Part shown: positions 34,656-42,433 of the stretch, one piece after another | Position numbering within the stretch: the stretch's first letter is position 1 | Layout of the letters: each line of letters begins with the position of its first letter | NCBI GenBank assembly: GCA_031270395.1 | Contig: JAISXU010000045.1 | Coordinates: forward strand, 1 to 56,913 | Direction: 5' to 3' | From: Oscillospiraceae bacterium | GTDB taxonomy: Bacteria; Bacillota; Clostridia; Oscillospirales; Oscillospiraceae | Length of the DNA stretch: 56,913 bases | Notes under the pieces: model-generated | Database searches by the model: none | What the model was told of the DNA's origin: nothing | Seen by the model: only the letters and a program-made list of their open reading frames with translations | Position numbers and translations under genes: made by a program

Positions 34656-34684
34656 ATTATATATCATATCCTCCGGCGCGTCAA
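34656..34684 (-). promoter_or_regulatory. Sigma-A-type promoter of the CODH/ACS operon
   Basis: Minus-strand TTGACG and a perfect TATAAT are separated by 17 nt, giving a leader of about 95 nt before cooS. The -10 box is inside TATATAAT. Confidence 0.85.
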
Positions 34685-34886
34685 TATTTTTAAGCAAAAA
34701 CAGTATAAGATTACAAAATGCTTATTGATTTTTTATAATGTGCACTTTTTATTATTATTTTTATGAAAGAGTCTCACCGGAAAACAAGTATTATATGGGT
34801 AATTCTACACTTTTATAGCGCCCGTATGAATAATAAACCTTTAAGCTTCAGGGGGCGCCCGGCTATTTATCTATTTATTTATCTAT
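34685..34886. other. AT-rich intergenic region between rrf2 and cooS
   Basis: About 200 nt, much richer in A+T than the surroundings. It contains a run of ATTT/ATCT tetranucleotides just after the rrf2 stop (34862-34890) and a GGGCGCCC palindrome (34853-34860). No gene is visible. It is the expected place for binding of a regulator of the CODH/ACS operon. Confidence 0.5.
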
Positions 34887-35327
34887 TTATATAGTATAGT
34901 CATACCCGAGATAATCGCGGTGCTTGTCCACAATATCCTGAAGCGTCATACCGTCGAGATACTCCATCACCACCTTCTCCAGTCCGCTCCAGACGTCCGT
35001 CGCCATCCGGTTCACCCTGCCGTTGTCGTCCTTCGACGCCGACTCCGGCATGGAGTCCATATGCGTGACGCCGCCCTCCATGGCGCGCAAAATATCGCCC
35101 ACGGAACATCGATCCAGTGGGCGTGAGAGCTTATACCCTCCCGCAGAGCCGCGCACAGCCGTCAGAAAATCGGTCTTGTTTATCTGTATCATCACCTGCT
35201 CCAGATAGGTTTTTGAGACGTTCATCCGTGCGGCGACGTCCTTCAAGCTCGTGTAGCCGTCGTTACCGTGGACGGCAAAGTCCAGCATCATGCGCAGAGC
35301 GTGCTGCGTTTTTGTGGAAATTCTCAT
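34887..35327 (-). CDS. Rrf2 family transcriptional regulator
   Basis: A 146-residue winged-helix regulator with the Rrf2 pattern: RISTKTQHALRMMLDFAVHG, a recognition helix region SLKDVAARMNVSKTYLEQ, and the wing GSAGGYKLSRPLDRCSVGDI. The three Fe-S cysteines found after this point in IscR/NsrR are missing; only one Cys (in DRCSVGD) occurs, so it probably does not bind an IscR-like cluster. It lies just upstream of, and in line with, the CODH/ACS operon and may control it. Binding target and signal are inference. Confidence 0.85.
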   Translation of the reverse strand: MRISTKTQHALRMMLDFAVHGNDGYTSLKDVAARMNVSKTYLEQVMIQINKTDFLTAVRGSAGGYKLSRPLDRCSVGDILRAMEGGVTHMDSMPESASKDDNGRVNRMATDVWSGLEKVVMEYLDGMTLQDIVDKHRDYLGYDYTI

Positions 35328-35375
35328 TATTACGTCCCATTCCTTTGCAAAATATCACGGCTTACCGCCGCATGT

Positions 35376-35405
35376 ATTCTATACTCAAAAACACACTATT
35401 GTCAA
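35376..35405 (-). promoter_or_regulatory. Sigma-A-type promoter of rrf2
   Basis: Minus-strand TTGACA (35400-35405), then TAGAAT after 18 nt (or TATAGA after 16 nt). It lies about 50 nt upstream of the rrf2 start. Confidence 0.7.
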
Positions 35406-35531
35406 GCGGCCCCGCGAGCGGTTTTGTATTATTATTGTGCGGCAATATTTTGCAATTTTCACAGCAAGGCAAATGTTCCGTTTCTCGCAAGCATGGCAGA
35501 ATCTTCTCGTTGGTCGCGTCTCCGGCGGGGG

Positions 35532-35612
35532 TCGTCCTCACGTATGAGACGAGAGAACCTCGGGCGACCGAGGACGAGTCGCCCCTACAGGACGTGGAAA
35601 CGGCGGGGCGAC
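35532..35612. repeat. Intergenic palindromic repeat, family B copy 1
   Basis: The core GGGCGAC-CGAGGACGA-GTCGCCC (35562-35584) forms a 7-bp hairpin and is followed by CCTACA. Alternative pairings exist: TCGTCCTC (35532-35539) with GAGGACGA (35570-35577), and GTCGCCCC with GGGGCGAC (35605-35612). The start of the core recurs at the right edge of the window (56895). Apart from this, the 35406-35671 stretch shows no gene. Confidence 0.65.
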
Positions 35613-35671
35613 GCAAATTGGGGCAAATCAGGAAAATCTTCACCGGGAGCAAGTCTGCTGTCCGGTAGCAC

Positions 35672-35700
35672 TTGTGTAAATCCGGCCTCCGGTGTATAAT
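35672..35700 (+). promoter_or_regulatory. Sigma-A-type promoter of dapL and downstream genes
   Basis: TTGTGT (35672-35677), 17-nt spacer, perfect TATAAT (35695-35700). The leader to the dapL start is about 85 nt. Confidence 0.75.
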
Positions 35701-35790
35701 GTGGCCGTTCTGTGTGAGAGAACTGTGTTTATCGACGGCTGTCGGTGCGACCGGAACAAAGTCCGGCAAAGAAAGTGCGGGGTATCATTT

Positions 35791-36969
35791 ATGAAAATCA
35801 ATCAAAATTATCTGAATTTGCAGGAGAGCTATCTGTTCAGGACGATAGCGCAAAAGGTGAACGCGTACAAGGCGGAACACCCCGAGGCCGATATAATCCG
35901 GTTCGGGATAGGCGACGTGACCCGCCCGCTCGCGCCGGCCGTCGTGGAGGCGATGGGCAAGGCCGTCCGCGAGATGGGTGACGCCGCGACGTTCCGGGGG
36001 TATGACGACGGCGGCGTGGGCTATGACTTCCTGCGCGAGGCAATAGCCGGGTACTATGCCGCCAGAGGCGTGGACGTCGGCGCGGACGAGATAATCGTCT
36101 CCGACGGCGCGAAAAGCGACGTCGGCAATATCCTCGATATATTCGGTTCCGGCGCGGCTGCCGTCGTGCCCGACCCCGTATATCCCGTGTATGTCGATAC
36201 CAATATTATGGCGGGCAATAAGATCATCTACGCCGGCGGCAACGAGTCAAACGGCTTTCTCCCCCCGCCCCCGTCTTCCGAGGCCGCCGATATTATCTAC
36301 ATCTGCTCACCGAATAATCCCACGGGCGCCGTGTACAGCCGCGAGGGGCTGGCGGCGTGGGTGGACTACGCGCTCCGCTCCGGCGCGGTGATCTTGTTCG
36401 ACGCGGCGTATGAAGCGTTTATCACCGATCCCGGACTGCCGCGCAGTATATTCGAGATCGAGGGCGCGCGCCGGTGCGCCGTCGAGATATGTTCGTTTTC
36501 AAAGCTGGCGGGCTTCACGGGCGTGCGTTGCGGGTACAGCGTCGTCCCGCGCGAGCTTGTCTCCGCGGACGGGCACCCTCTCTTTGAGCTTTGGAAGCGC
36601 CGCCAGACGACGAAGTTCAATGGCGTCAGCTATATAACGCAGCGCGGCGCCGAGGCGGCTCTCTCCCCCGAGGGACTCGCGCAATGCCGCGAGAATATCG
36701 CGTATTACCGTGAAAACGCGCGTATAACAGGTTCCGCGCTCAGTAAGCTCGGGATAGAATACTTCGGCGGCGTAAATGCGCCATATATCTGGCTGCGCTG
36801 TCCGGACGGCATGGACTCGTGGGAGTATTTTGACAAGCTGCTCGGCGAGAAGAACGTCGTGGGCACGCCGGGCGGCGGCTTTGGGGAAAACGGCAAGCAT
36901 TTCTTCCGGCTCACGGCCTTCGGGAGCAGGGAGAACGTCGTCCGGGCGATGGAACGCATAGGCGGGTGA
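35791..36969 (+). CDS. dapL: LL-diaminopimelate aminotransferase
   Basis: A 392-residue fold-type I PLP enzyme that converts tetrahydrodipicolinate directly to LL-diaminopimelate, bypassing the acylated routes. Features: IIRFGIGDVTRPLAPAVV, TFRGYDDGGVGYDFLREAI, SPNNPTGAV, and PLP Lys238 in CSFSKLAGFTGVRCGY. ATG at 35791 with a GGGG site; upstream in-frame sequence lies in the promoter. It supplies cell-wall DAP and lysine; the same upstream pathway also provides the precursor for dipicolinate. Close linkage to nusB (7-nt gap) suggests one transcript with the following housekeeping genes. Confidence 0.93.
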   Translation: MKINQNYLNLQESYLFRTIAQKVNAYKAEHPEADIIRFGIGDVTRPLAPAVVEAMGKAVREMGDAATFRGYDDGGVGYDFLREAIAGYYAARGVDVGADEIIVSDGAKSDVGNILDIFGSGAAAVVPDPVYPVYVDTNIMAGNKIIYAGGNESNGFLPPPPSSEAADIIYICSPNNPTGAVYSREGLAAWVDYALRSGAVILFDAAYEAFITDPGLPRSIFEIEGARRCAVEICSFSKLAGFTGVRCGYSVVPRELVSADGHPLFELWKRRQTTKFNGVSYITQRGAEAALSPEGLAQCRENIAYYRENARITGSALSKLGIEYFGGVNAPYIWLRCPDGMDSWEYFDKLLGEKNVVGTPGGGFGENGKHFFRLTAFGSRENVVRAMERIGG

Positions 36970-36976
36970 GGCCCAG

Positions 36977-37438
36977 ATGACAAGAAGCGTTGCGCGGGAG
37001 ATTGCGATGCGCGTCATATTCGCCATATCAGAGGGCGGATTGACGGCCGAGTGGGCGCTCGATAATATTTTCAGCGACGAATATTACGCGACGCTCGCGG
37101 AGGAGGACTCCGCGTACGCCGGAGGCCCGCCCGGCAACCAACTCCAATATATCAGGCAAGTCGTGGAGGGCGTGTACGGGCGCACGGACGAGCTGGAGGG
37201 CTACATCGGCAGATATGCCGTGGGCTGGCGGCTCGAGAGGGTGTCGCGCGTCGCCGTGGCGATCATCAAGACGGCCATGTTCGAGGTGCTGTACATGCCG
37301 GATATTCCGGACGCCGCCGCCATAAACGACGCCGTAGAGCTCGGCAAACGCTACGAGACGCCGGAGACCGCCGCCTTCATCAACGGCGTGCTCGGCAGCT
37401 TCTCCCGGGCGGAACCGGCAGCGGAACCGGAAAGGTGA
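36977..37438 (+). CDS. nusB: Transcription antitermination factor NusB
   Basis: A 153-residue all-helical RNA-binding protein that works with NusE in rRNA antitermination. Typical features are REIAMRVIFAIS at the N-terminus and the C-terminal RVAVAIIKTAMFEVLYMPDIP, AAINDAVELGKRYETPETAAFINGVLG block. The middle insert (YYATLAEEDSAYAGGPPG) is somewhat longer than usual. It lies between dapL and xseA, 1 nt from the latter. Confidence 0.93.
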   Translation: MTRSVAREIAMRVIFAISEGGLTAEWALDNIFSDEYYATLAEEDSAYAGGPPGNQLQYIRQVVEGVYGRTDELEGYIGRYAVGWRLERVSRVAVAIIKTAMFEVLYMPDIPDAAAINDAVELGKRYETPETAAFINGVLGSFSRAEPAAEPER

Positions 37439-37439
37439 G

Positions 37440-38648
37440 GTGAAACGCGTATTGAGCAGCGCTGTCCGCGTCATAGGCGTAACGGAGCTCAACGAGCACA
37501 TCAAATCTCTGCTTGACGCCGACGCGCGGCTGTCGGCGGTGTACGTGCGCGGAGAGCTGTCGAATTACAAGACGTACCCCTCGGGGCACCACTATTTCAC
37601 ACTCAAGGATCAAAACAGCGCGCTCCGGTGCGTGTTTTTCAAGCGCGAGGCGGCTCAGCTCCGGTTCAGGCCGGAAAACGGGATGAGCGTCGTGGCGTTC
37701 GGCAGGGTGTCGGTGTTCCCGCGCGACGGCGCGTATCAGCTCTATGTCTCGGAGCTCTCGCCGGACGGCGTAGGAGACCTCCACGTGGCTTACGAGCAGT
37801 TGAAGGAAAAGCTGCTGGGCGAGGGCTTGTTTGATGCCGGCCGCAAAAAGCCGCTCCCGTCCTTTCCCGGGACGATCGCCGTAATAACCTCTCCGGCGGG
37901 CGCGGCGGTGCGCGACGTCATACGCGTGCTCGGCGCGCGCTGGCCGCTCGCGCGCGTCAAGGTGCTGCCGGTGCGCGTGCAGGGCGCCGAGGCGCCGGGG
38001 GAGATCGCGGACGCCATCGGCTGGGCAAACAGATATTCTGTCGCCGACCTGATAATAACGGGACGCGGCGGCGGCTCCATAGAGGACCTGTGGGCGTTTA
38101 ACGACGAGCGCGTGGCACGGGCGATATTCGCGTCCGCAATACCCGTCATATCGGCCGTGGGACACGAACCCGACGTGACTATTGCCGACTTTGTCGCCGA
38201 TGTGCGCGCCGCCACGCCGTCAAACGCGGCGGAGCTCGCCGTGCCCGACGCTTTCGAGGTCGGGGCGCGGCTCGCCTCACTGGAGCTCAGGGCGGCGCAA
38301 ACGCTGAGGCGCTCACTGTCGGCGCGGCGCGCGCGCCTTGACGCATTGTCCGTCAGGCGCTGTCTCACGGATCCCATGAGCTATATTGACGACAAGCGCC
38401 AACTGCTCGACATGACGCGCGAGCGCCTCGCGGCGGCGGCGTCACGCGGTCTGCACCGCGGACGCGAGCGCTTCGCGCGCGCGGCGGCGTCGCTTGACGC
38501 GCTCAGTCCGCTCAGGGTGCTCGGCCGCGGTTACGCCATCGTCCGCTCCCCCTCCGGCGCGATAGTCAAGGCGGCGTCCGATGTGGCGTCCGGCGATATA
38601 ATAACGGCGCGGCTCAAAAAAGACGAGATAAAATGCCGCGTAATGTAA
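37440..38648 (+). CDS. xseA: Exodeoxyribonuclease VII large subunit
   Basis: A 402-residue nuclease subunit. The N-terminal OB-fold (SAVRVIGVTELNEHIKSLL, VRGELSNYKTYPSGHHYFTL) binds DNA; the catalytic region has the conserved VITSPAGAAVRDVIRVLGARWP, GRGGGSIEDLWAFNDE and SAVGHEPDVTIADFVADVRA. A coiled coil follows. Start GTG at 37440, one base after the nusB stop. Its partner xseB is 217 nt away because an inverted-repeat element (38654-38843) lies between them, whereas they normally overlap. Confidence 0.95.
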   Translation: MKRVLSSAVRVIGVTELNEHIKSLLDADARLSAVYVRGELSNYKTYPSGHHYFTLKDQNSALRCVFFKREAAQLRFRPENGMSVVAFGRVSVFPRDGAYQLYVSELSPDGVGDLHVAYEQLKEKLLGEGLFDAGRKKPLPSFPGTIAVITSPAGAAVRDVIRVLGARWPLARVKVLPVRVQGAEAPGEIADAIGWANRYSVADLIITGRGGGSIEDLWAFNDERVARAIFASAIPVISAVGHEPDVTIADFVADVRAATPSNAAELAVPDAFEVGARLASLELRAAQTLRRSLSARRARLDALSVRRCLTDPMSYIDDKRQLLDMTRERLAAAASRGLHRGRERFARAAASLDALSPLRVLGRGYAIVRSPSGAIVKAASDVASGDIITARLKKDEIKCRVM

Positions 38649-38653
38649 AGGGT

Positions 38654-38843
38654 TCGGGTGTCAAAAGTCCGTCTGACGATAAGCGTGTCGATTTTTTTAC
38701 ACCCCACGCGATAGGTCGCGCGGGGACCCCATCGTCAGACTATACAAAAAACGCAGCGAATACTTTGTGTATTCGCGAGGCTTTTTGTGACGTATGACGG
38801 AATAAATCGCCGCTTAGCGGTGGGCGTGACTTTTGACACCCGA
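38654..38843. mobile_element. 190-bp MITE-like element with 16-bp perfect terminal inverted repeats
   Basis: TCGGGTGTCAAAAGTC (38654-38669) and GACTTTTGACACCCGA (38828-38843) are perfect inverted repeats. Inside, GTCTGACGAT (38671-38680) pairs with ATCGTCAGAC (38731-38740), enclosing a CCCC-CGCG/CGCG-GGGG hairpin, and GCGAATAC/GTATTCGC (38756-38776) forms another hairpin followed closely by TTTTT. No open frame and no clear target duplication. It fits a miniature inverted-repeat element, or a highly structured RNA, inserted between xseA and xseB. The inner hairpin with T-run may act as a terminator. Confidence 0.7.
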
Positions 38844-38865
38844 GCCAGAAAGGCGGGATTGCACA

Positions 38866-39093
38866 GTGGCAAAGAACAACTTTGAGACCTCCATGCTGCG
38901 CTTGGAGGAGATAGTACATGAATTGGAGCGCGGCGACGCTCCGCTCGACAAATCGCTGTCGCTGTTCGAGGAGGGCGCCCGGCTGCTAAAGAGCGCCGGC
39001 AAGCTGCTCGACGCGGCAGAGCAGAAGGTTACGCTGCTGCAAAAGGGGCCCGACGGCAAGCCGGAGGAGACGGAATTTGACGACGCGCAATGA
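38866..39093 (+). CDS. xseB: Exodeoxyribonuclease VII small subunit
   Basis: A 75-residue small subunit forming helical pairs that bind XseA: NNFETSMLRLEEIVHELERG, then DAPLDKSLSLFEEGARLLKS. Start GTG at 38866, preceded by AAAGG/GGGA; an in-frame extension into the inverted-repeat element is not family-like. It overlaps ispA by 17 nt, so translation of ispA is probably coupled. Confidence 0.93.
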   Translation: MAKNNFETSMLRLEEIVHELERGDAPLDKSLSLFEEGARLLKSAGKLLDAAEQKVTLLQKGPDGKPEETEFDDAQ

Positions 39094-39967
39094 CGCTATG
39101 CGGCTCAGATTCGCGGAGCTCGCGGCGGCGACGGAGTCCGCGCTCGCCGATTGCTTCACCGGCGAAGCTCCGCACAGGACGCTCGCCGACGCGATGCGCT
39201 ACAGTCTGTGTTCCGGCGGAAAGCGTATACGCGCCGTTTTGACGCTCGCGTTTGCCCGCGCCGCGGGCGGCGACGAGCGTTCGGCGCTCGACGCCGCCTG
39301 CGGCGTAGAGATGCTGCACGCGTATTCGCTCATACACGACGATCTGCCGTGTATGGACGACAGCGACGTGCGGCGCGGCAAGCCGTCAAATCACATCGCG
39401 TTCGGCGAGTGGACGGCGACGCTGGCCGGCGACGCGCTCCAGGCGGCGGCGTTCGAGCGCGTGCTGCTCTCTCCCCTGCCCCCCGGGCGGACGGCGCGCA
39501 TGACGCTCACCCTCGCGCGGGCGGCCGGGCCGGACGGCATATGCGGCGGACAGGCGCTCGATATGGACGCGGAGGGCAAGGAGCTCACAGTCGGGCAGAT
39601 CGGGCGTATACACGCGCTCAAGACCGCGGCGCTGTTCAAGGCGTGCGCCCGTATGGGCGTCGAGTCGGCCGGCGGCGGAGGCGCGCTCGCGGACGCCGCC
39701 GAGCGGTACGCCGAATCGCTGGGACTCGCGTTCCAGATACGCGACGACGTGCTCGACGCGGTATCGGACGAGGCGGCGCTGGGCAAGCCCGCGCGCGCCG
39801 ACGCATACAATGTCAAGAGCACGTTCGCGTCGCTTCTGGGCGTGCCGGAGTGTGAGCGTCTCATACGCGAGGAGACGCAAAGGGCAGTGGACGCCCTAAC
39901 CCCGGAGCTCGGCGGCGACGAGTTTCTCGCGTGGCTCGCGCGGTCGCTCGCCGAGCGGGAAAAATGA
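39077..39967 (+). CDS. ispA: Polyprenyl synthetase (farnesyl/geranyl diphosphate synthase)
   Basis: A 296-residue short-chain prenyltransferase. The first Asp-rich motif is HDDLPCMDDSDVRRGKPS (Asp88 on) and the second FQIRDDVLDAVSD; SGGKRIRAVLTLA binds the pyrophosphate. It condenses IPP with allylic diphosphates to give FPP for quinone and undecaprenyl synthesis. The TTG at 39077 has GGAGGAG upstream and is preferred to the ATG at 39098, which has no ribosome site. It is followed by murD instead of the usual dxs. Confidence 0.92.
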   Translation: MTTRNDAMRLRFAELAAATESALADCFTGEAPHRTLADAMRYSLCSGGKRIRAVLTLAFARAAGGDERSALDAACGVEMLHAYSLIHDDLPCMDDSDVRRGKPSNHIAFGEWTATLAGDALQAAAFERVLLSPLPPGRTARMTLTLARAAGPDGICGGQALDMDAEGKELTVGQIGRIHALKTAALFKACARMGVESAGGGGALADAAERYAESLGLAFQIRDDVLDAVSDEAALGKPARADAYNVKSTFASLLGVPECERLIREETQRAVDALTPELGGDEFLAWLARSLAEREK

Positions 39968-40023
39968 CGCGCCCGCGACTTTTTGCCCGGCATACCGGCG
40001 CATACACGAAAGGCGGTGCTTTT

Positions 40024-41403
40024 TTGAGACTTCGCGAGTACACGGACAGTCTGCGCGGGCGCAGGATCGCCGTGCTCGGGATCGGCGTGTCGAATCTCCC
40101 CCTCCTGCGGCTGCTGCTGGACGCGGGCCTTGACGTGACGGCCCGCGACAGGCGCTCCGCCGACCAATTAGGGGACGCGGCCCGCTTGCTTAGCGGCTCG
40201 GGCGCAAGGCTCATACCGGGCGAGGGTTATCTCGACGGCCTGAACGAGGACGTCGTCTTCCGCACGCCGGGTATAATGCCGCGCACACCGGAGCTGGAGG
40301 CCGCCGCGCGGCACGGCGCCGTCATCACGAGCGAGATGGAGGCGTTCTTTGAGGTCTGCCCGTGCGATATAATAGCCGTCACGGGTTCCGACGGCAAGAC
40401 GACCACGACGACGCTCATAGCCGAGCTTCTCCGCGCGGAGGGCAAAGCCGTATGGCTCGGCGGAAACATAGGCTCGCCGCTGCTGTGCCGTTCGGACGAT
40501 ATGTCGCCGGACGACTTCGCCGTCGTCGAGCTCTCGAGCTTTCAGCTCATCACGATGAAAAAGAGCTCCCACGTCGCCGTCGTGACGAACGTCGCGCCGA
40601 ACCACCTCGATATCCACCGCGATATGGACGAGTACGCGGACGCCAAGCGGAATATCCTGCTCCGCCAGACTCCGCCGTGCCGCGCCGTATTGAACCTCGA
40701 CAATGAGATAACGCGCTCCTTCGCCGCCGACGCGCGCGGTGAGACGCTGTTCTTCTCGCGTCTTAGCAGACCGGAGCGCGGCGTCTTTCTCGACGCGGGT
40801 ATCATAAGGTACACCGAAAACGGCGATTTTGAGGATATTCTGGGCGTCTCGGATATAAAGCTCCCGGGGGCGCACAATATAGAAAACTACATGGCGGCCA
40901 TAGCCGCGACGCGCGGGTTTGTGTCGCGCGCCGCGATTGAGCGAGTCGCCCGCGGCTTCGGCGGCGTGGAGCACAGGATAGAGCTCGTTCGCGAGCGCGG
41001 TGGCGTGAAATACTATAACGACTCCATAGCGTCCAGCCCGACGCGCACGGCGGCCGGTCTGCGCTCGTTTGACGGGAGGGTCATACTCATTGCGGGCGGC
41101 AAGGACAAGGGTGTGCCGTTTGACGGCCTCGCGCCGGAGATAGTCCGGTGCGTCAAAACGCTTGTGCTCACGGGTTTCGCGGCGGAAAAAATACGCGCCG
41201 CCGTCACGGGCTTTTCCGGTTACTCCGGCAAGCCGGAGATCGTCATGCGCGCCGACTTCGCGGACGCGGTGCGCGCGGCGGCTGGCGCGGCGGCGCCGGG
41301 CGATACGGTACTGCTGTCGCCGGCGTGTACCTCTTTCGACGCCTTCTCCAATTTTGAGGAACGCGGGAATTACTTTAAGGAGATAGTAAATGGACTGGAT
41401 TGA
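40024..41403 (+). CDS. murD: UDP-N-acetylmuramoyl-L-alanine--D-glutamate ligase
   Basis: A 459-residue Mur ligase adding D-Glu to UDP-MurNAc-L-Ala in peptidoglycan synthesis. Domain 1 binds UDP (RRIAVLGIGVSNLPLLRLLL); the ATP site is AVTGSDGKTTTTTLIAELL; NVAPNHLDIHRDM and FGGVEHRIELV complete the core; the C-terminal domain has YYNDSIASSPTRTAAGL and LIAGGKDKGVPF. The TTG at 40024, preceded by AAAGGCGG, gives the common family start; the ATG at 39964 overlapping the ispA stop is an alternative adding 20 residues. No other mur genes adjoin it, so it is separate from a dcw cluster. Confidence 0.93.
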   Translation: MRLREYTDSLRGRRIAVLGIGVSNLPLLRLLLDAGLDVTARDRRSADQLGDAARLLSGSGARLIPGEGYLDGLNEDVVFRTPGIMPRTPELEAAARHGAVITSEMEAFFEVCPCDIIAVTGSDGKTTTTTLIAELLRAEGKAVWLGGNIGSPLLCRSDDMSPDDFAVVELSSFQLITMKKSSHVAVVTNVAPNHLDIHRDMDEYADAKRNILLRQTPPCRAVLNLDNEITRSFAADARGETLFFSRLSRPERGVFLDAGIIRYTENGDFEDILGVSDIKLPGAHNIENYMAAIAATRGFVSRAAIERVARGFGGVEHRIELVRERGGVKYYNDSIASSPTRTAAGLRSFDGRVILIAGGKDKGVPFDGLAPEIVRCVKTLVLTGFAAEKIRAAVTGFSGYSGKPEIVMRADFADAVRAAAGAAAPGDTVLLSPACTSFDAFSNFEERGNYFKEIVNGLD

Positions 41404-42433
41404 TACGCTCACGCGGCTGTGCTCCTGCGACGCGCCCTCGGGCTTCGAGACGCCGGCGGCGCTTCTCGCGGCGGAGCTCTTGCGCCCGTATACCGACGAG
41501 ATAACGACGGACGCGCTCGGGAACCTGATCGCCGTCAGGCGGTGCGGCAAGCCGGACGCCGTGAGGCTCCTGCTCGACGCGCACATCGACGAGATAGGCT
41601 TCGTCGTCACGGGGTACGCCGAAAACGGCTTCCTGCGCTTTACCGGAATCGGCGGGCATGACGAGCGTCTGCTGCCCGCGTCGGAGGTGAAGCTCCTGAC
41701 CGACCCTCCGCTGCCCGGCGTCATAGACACGCTGCCGCCGCACCTGCAAAAGGACGCGGACGCGGAGATCGCCGTGAAAATCGACGACATGTATATAGAC
41801 GCCGGGCTGTCGCCGGAGGACGCCGGGCGGCTCGTACCGGAAGGGACTCCGGCGGTGTTCCTCTCGGAGCCAACGGCGCTCGGCGCGAATCAATTCTGCG
41901 CGAAGGCGCTCGACAACCGCGCGAGCGTCGCCGTCGTCCTCGGCGCTCTGGAGCTTCTGGTGGGCGGGCCGTTAGGCGTCGATTTGTACATCCTGTTCTC
42001 GTCGCAGGAGGAGGTTGGCGTGCGCGGAGCTCCGACAGCGGCGTTTGCGGCGGACGCGCGCTATGCCATAGTCCTCGACGTGGATTTCGCGCGGCAGCCC
42101 GACATGATGCCCGAGCGCGGGAGGATCCCCGGAGGCGGCGTCGTCGTCGCCCGGGGCCCGAATATGGACAGGGGGCTTACGGAGCGCGCCGCAGCCATAG
42201 CGAGGGAGCGGGATATACCATATCAGATATCGGTCGAGCCGGGCGGCAACTCGGGGACGAACGCCCGGGCGATACAGGTCTCGCGCGCGGGCGTGAAAAC
42301 GGCGCTTCTCGGCGTACCCGTAAAATATATGCACACGCCCGCGGAGACGCTTTGCACAGACGACCTCGGCGCGGCGGCGCGTCTCGTTGCGGCGCTAATA
42401 TCGGAGCTTGGCGGAGGGATACGGAATGCTTGA
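41390..42433 (+). CDS. M42 family metallopeptidase (first copy)
   Basis: A 347-residue di-metal aminopeptidase of the M42 (FrvX/glutamyl aminopeptidase/endoglucanase-like) family. Metal-site motifs: LLDAHIDEIGFVVTG, the central ALDNRASVAVVL Asp, FSSQEEVGVRG (catalytic Glu plus ligand), LDVDFARQPD and the C-terminal KYMHTPAE His. Likely a cytosolic oligomeric peptidase acting on short peptides. It overlaps murD by 14 nt and the second M42 gene by 8 nt. The two copies differ enough to suggest different substrate range. Confidence 0.9.
   Translation: MDWIDTLTRLCSCDAPSGFETPAALLAAELLRPYTDEITTDALGNLIAVRRCGKPDAVRLLLDAHIDEIGFVVTGYAENGFLRFTGIGGHDERLLPASEVKLLTDPPLPGVIDTLPPHLQKDADAEIAVKIDDMYIDAGLSPEDAGRLVPEGTPAVFLSEPTALGANQFCAKALDNRASVAVVLGALELLVGGPLGVDLYILFSSQEEVGVRGAPTAAFAADARYAIVLDVDFARQPDMMPERGRIPGGGVVVARGPNMDRGLTERAAAIARERDIPYQISVEPGGNSGTNARAIQVSRAGVKTALLGVPVKYMHTPAETLCTDDLGAAARLVAALISELGGGIRNA

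Noticed and set aside
34862-34890. Tetranucleotide run as a phase-variation tract
   Set aside because: The ATTT/ATCT units are irregular and begin at the very end of rrf2, so slippage would hardly change a protein.
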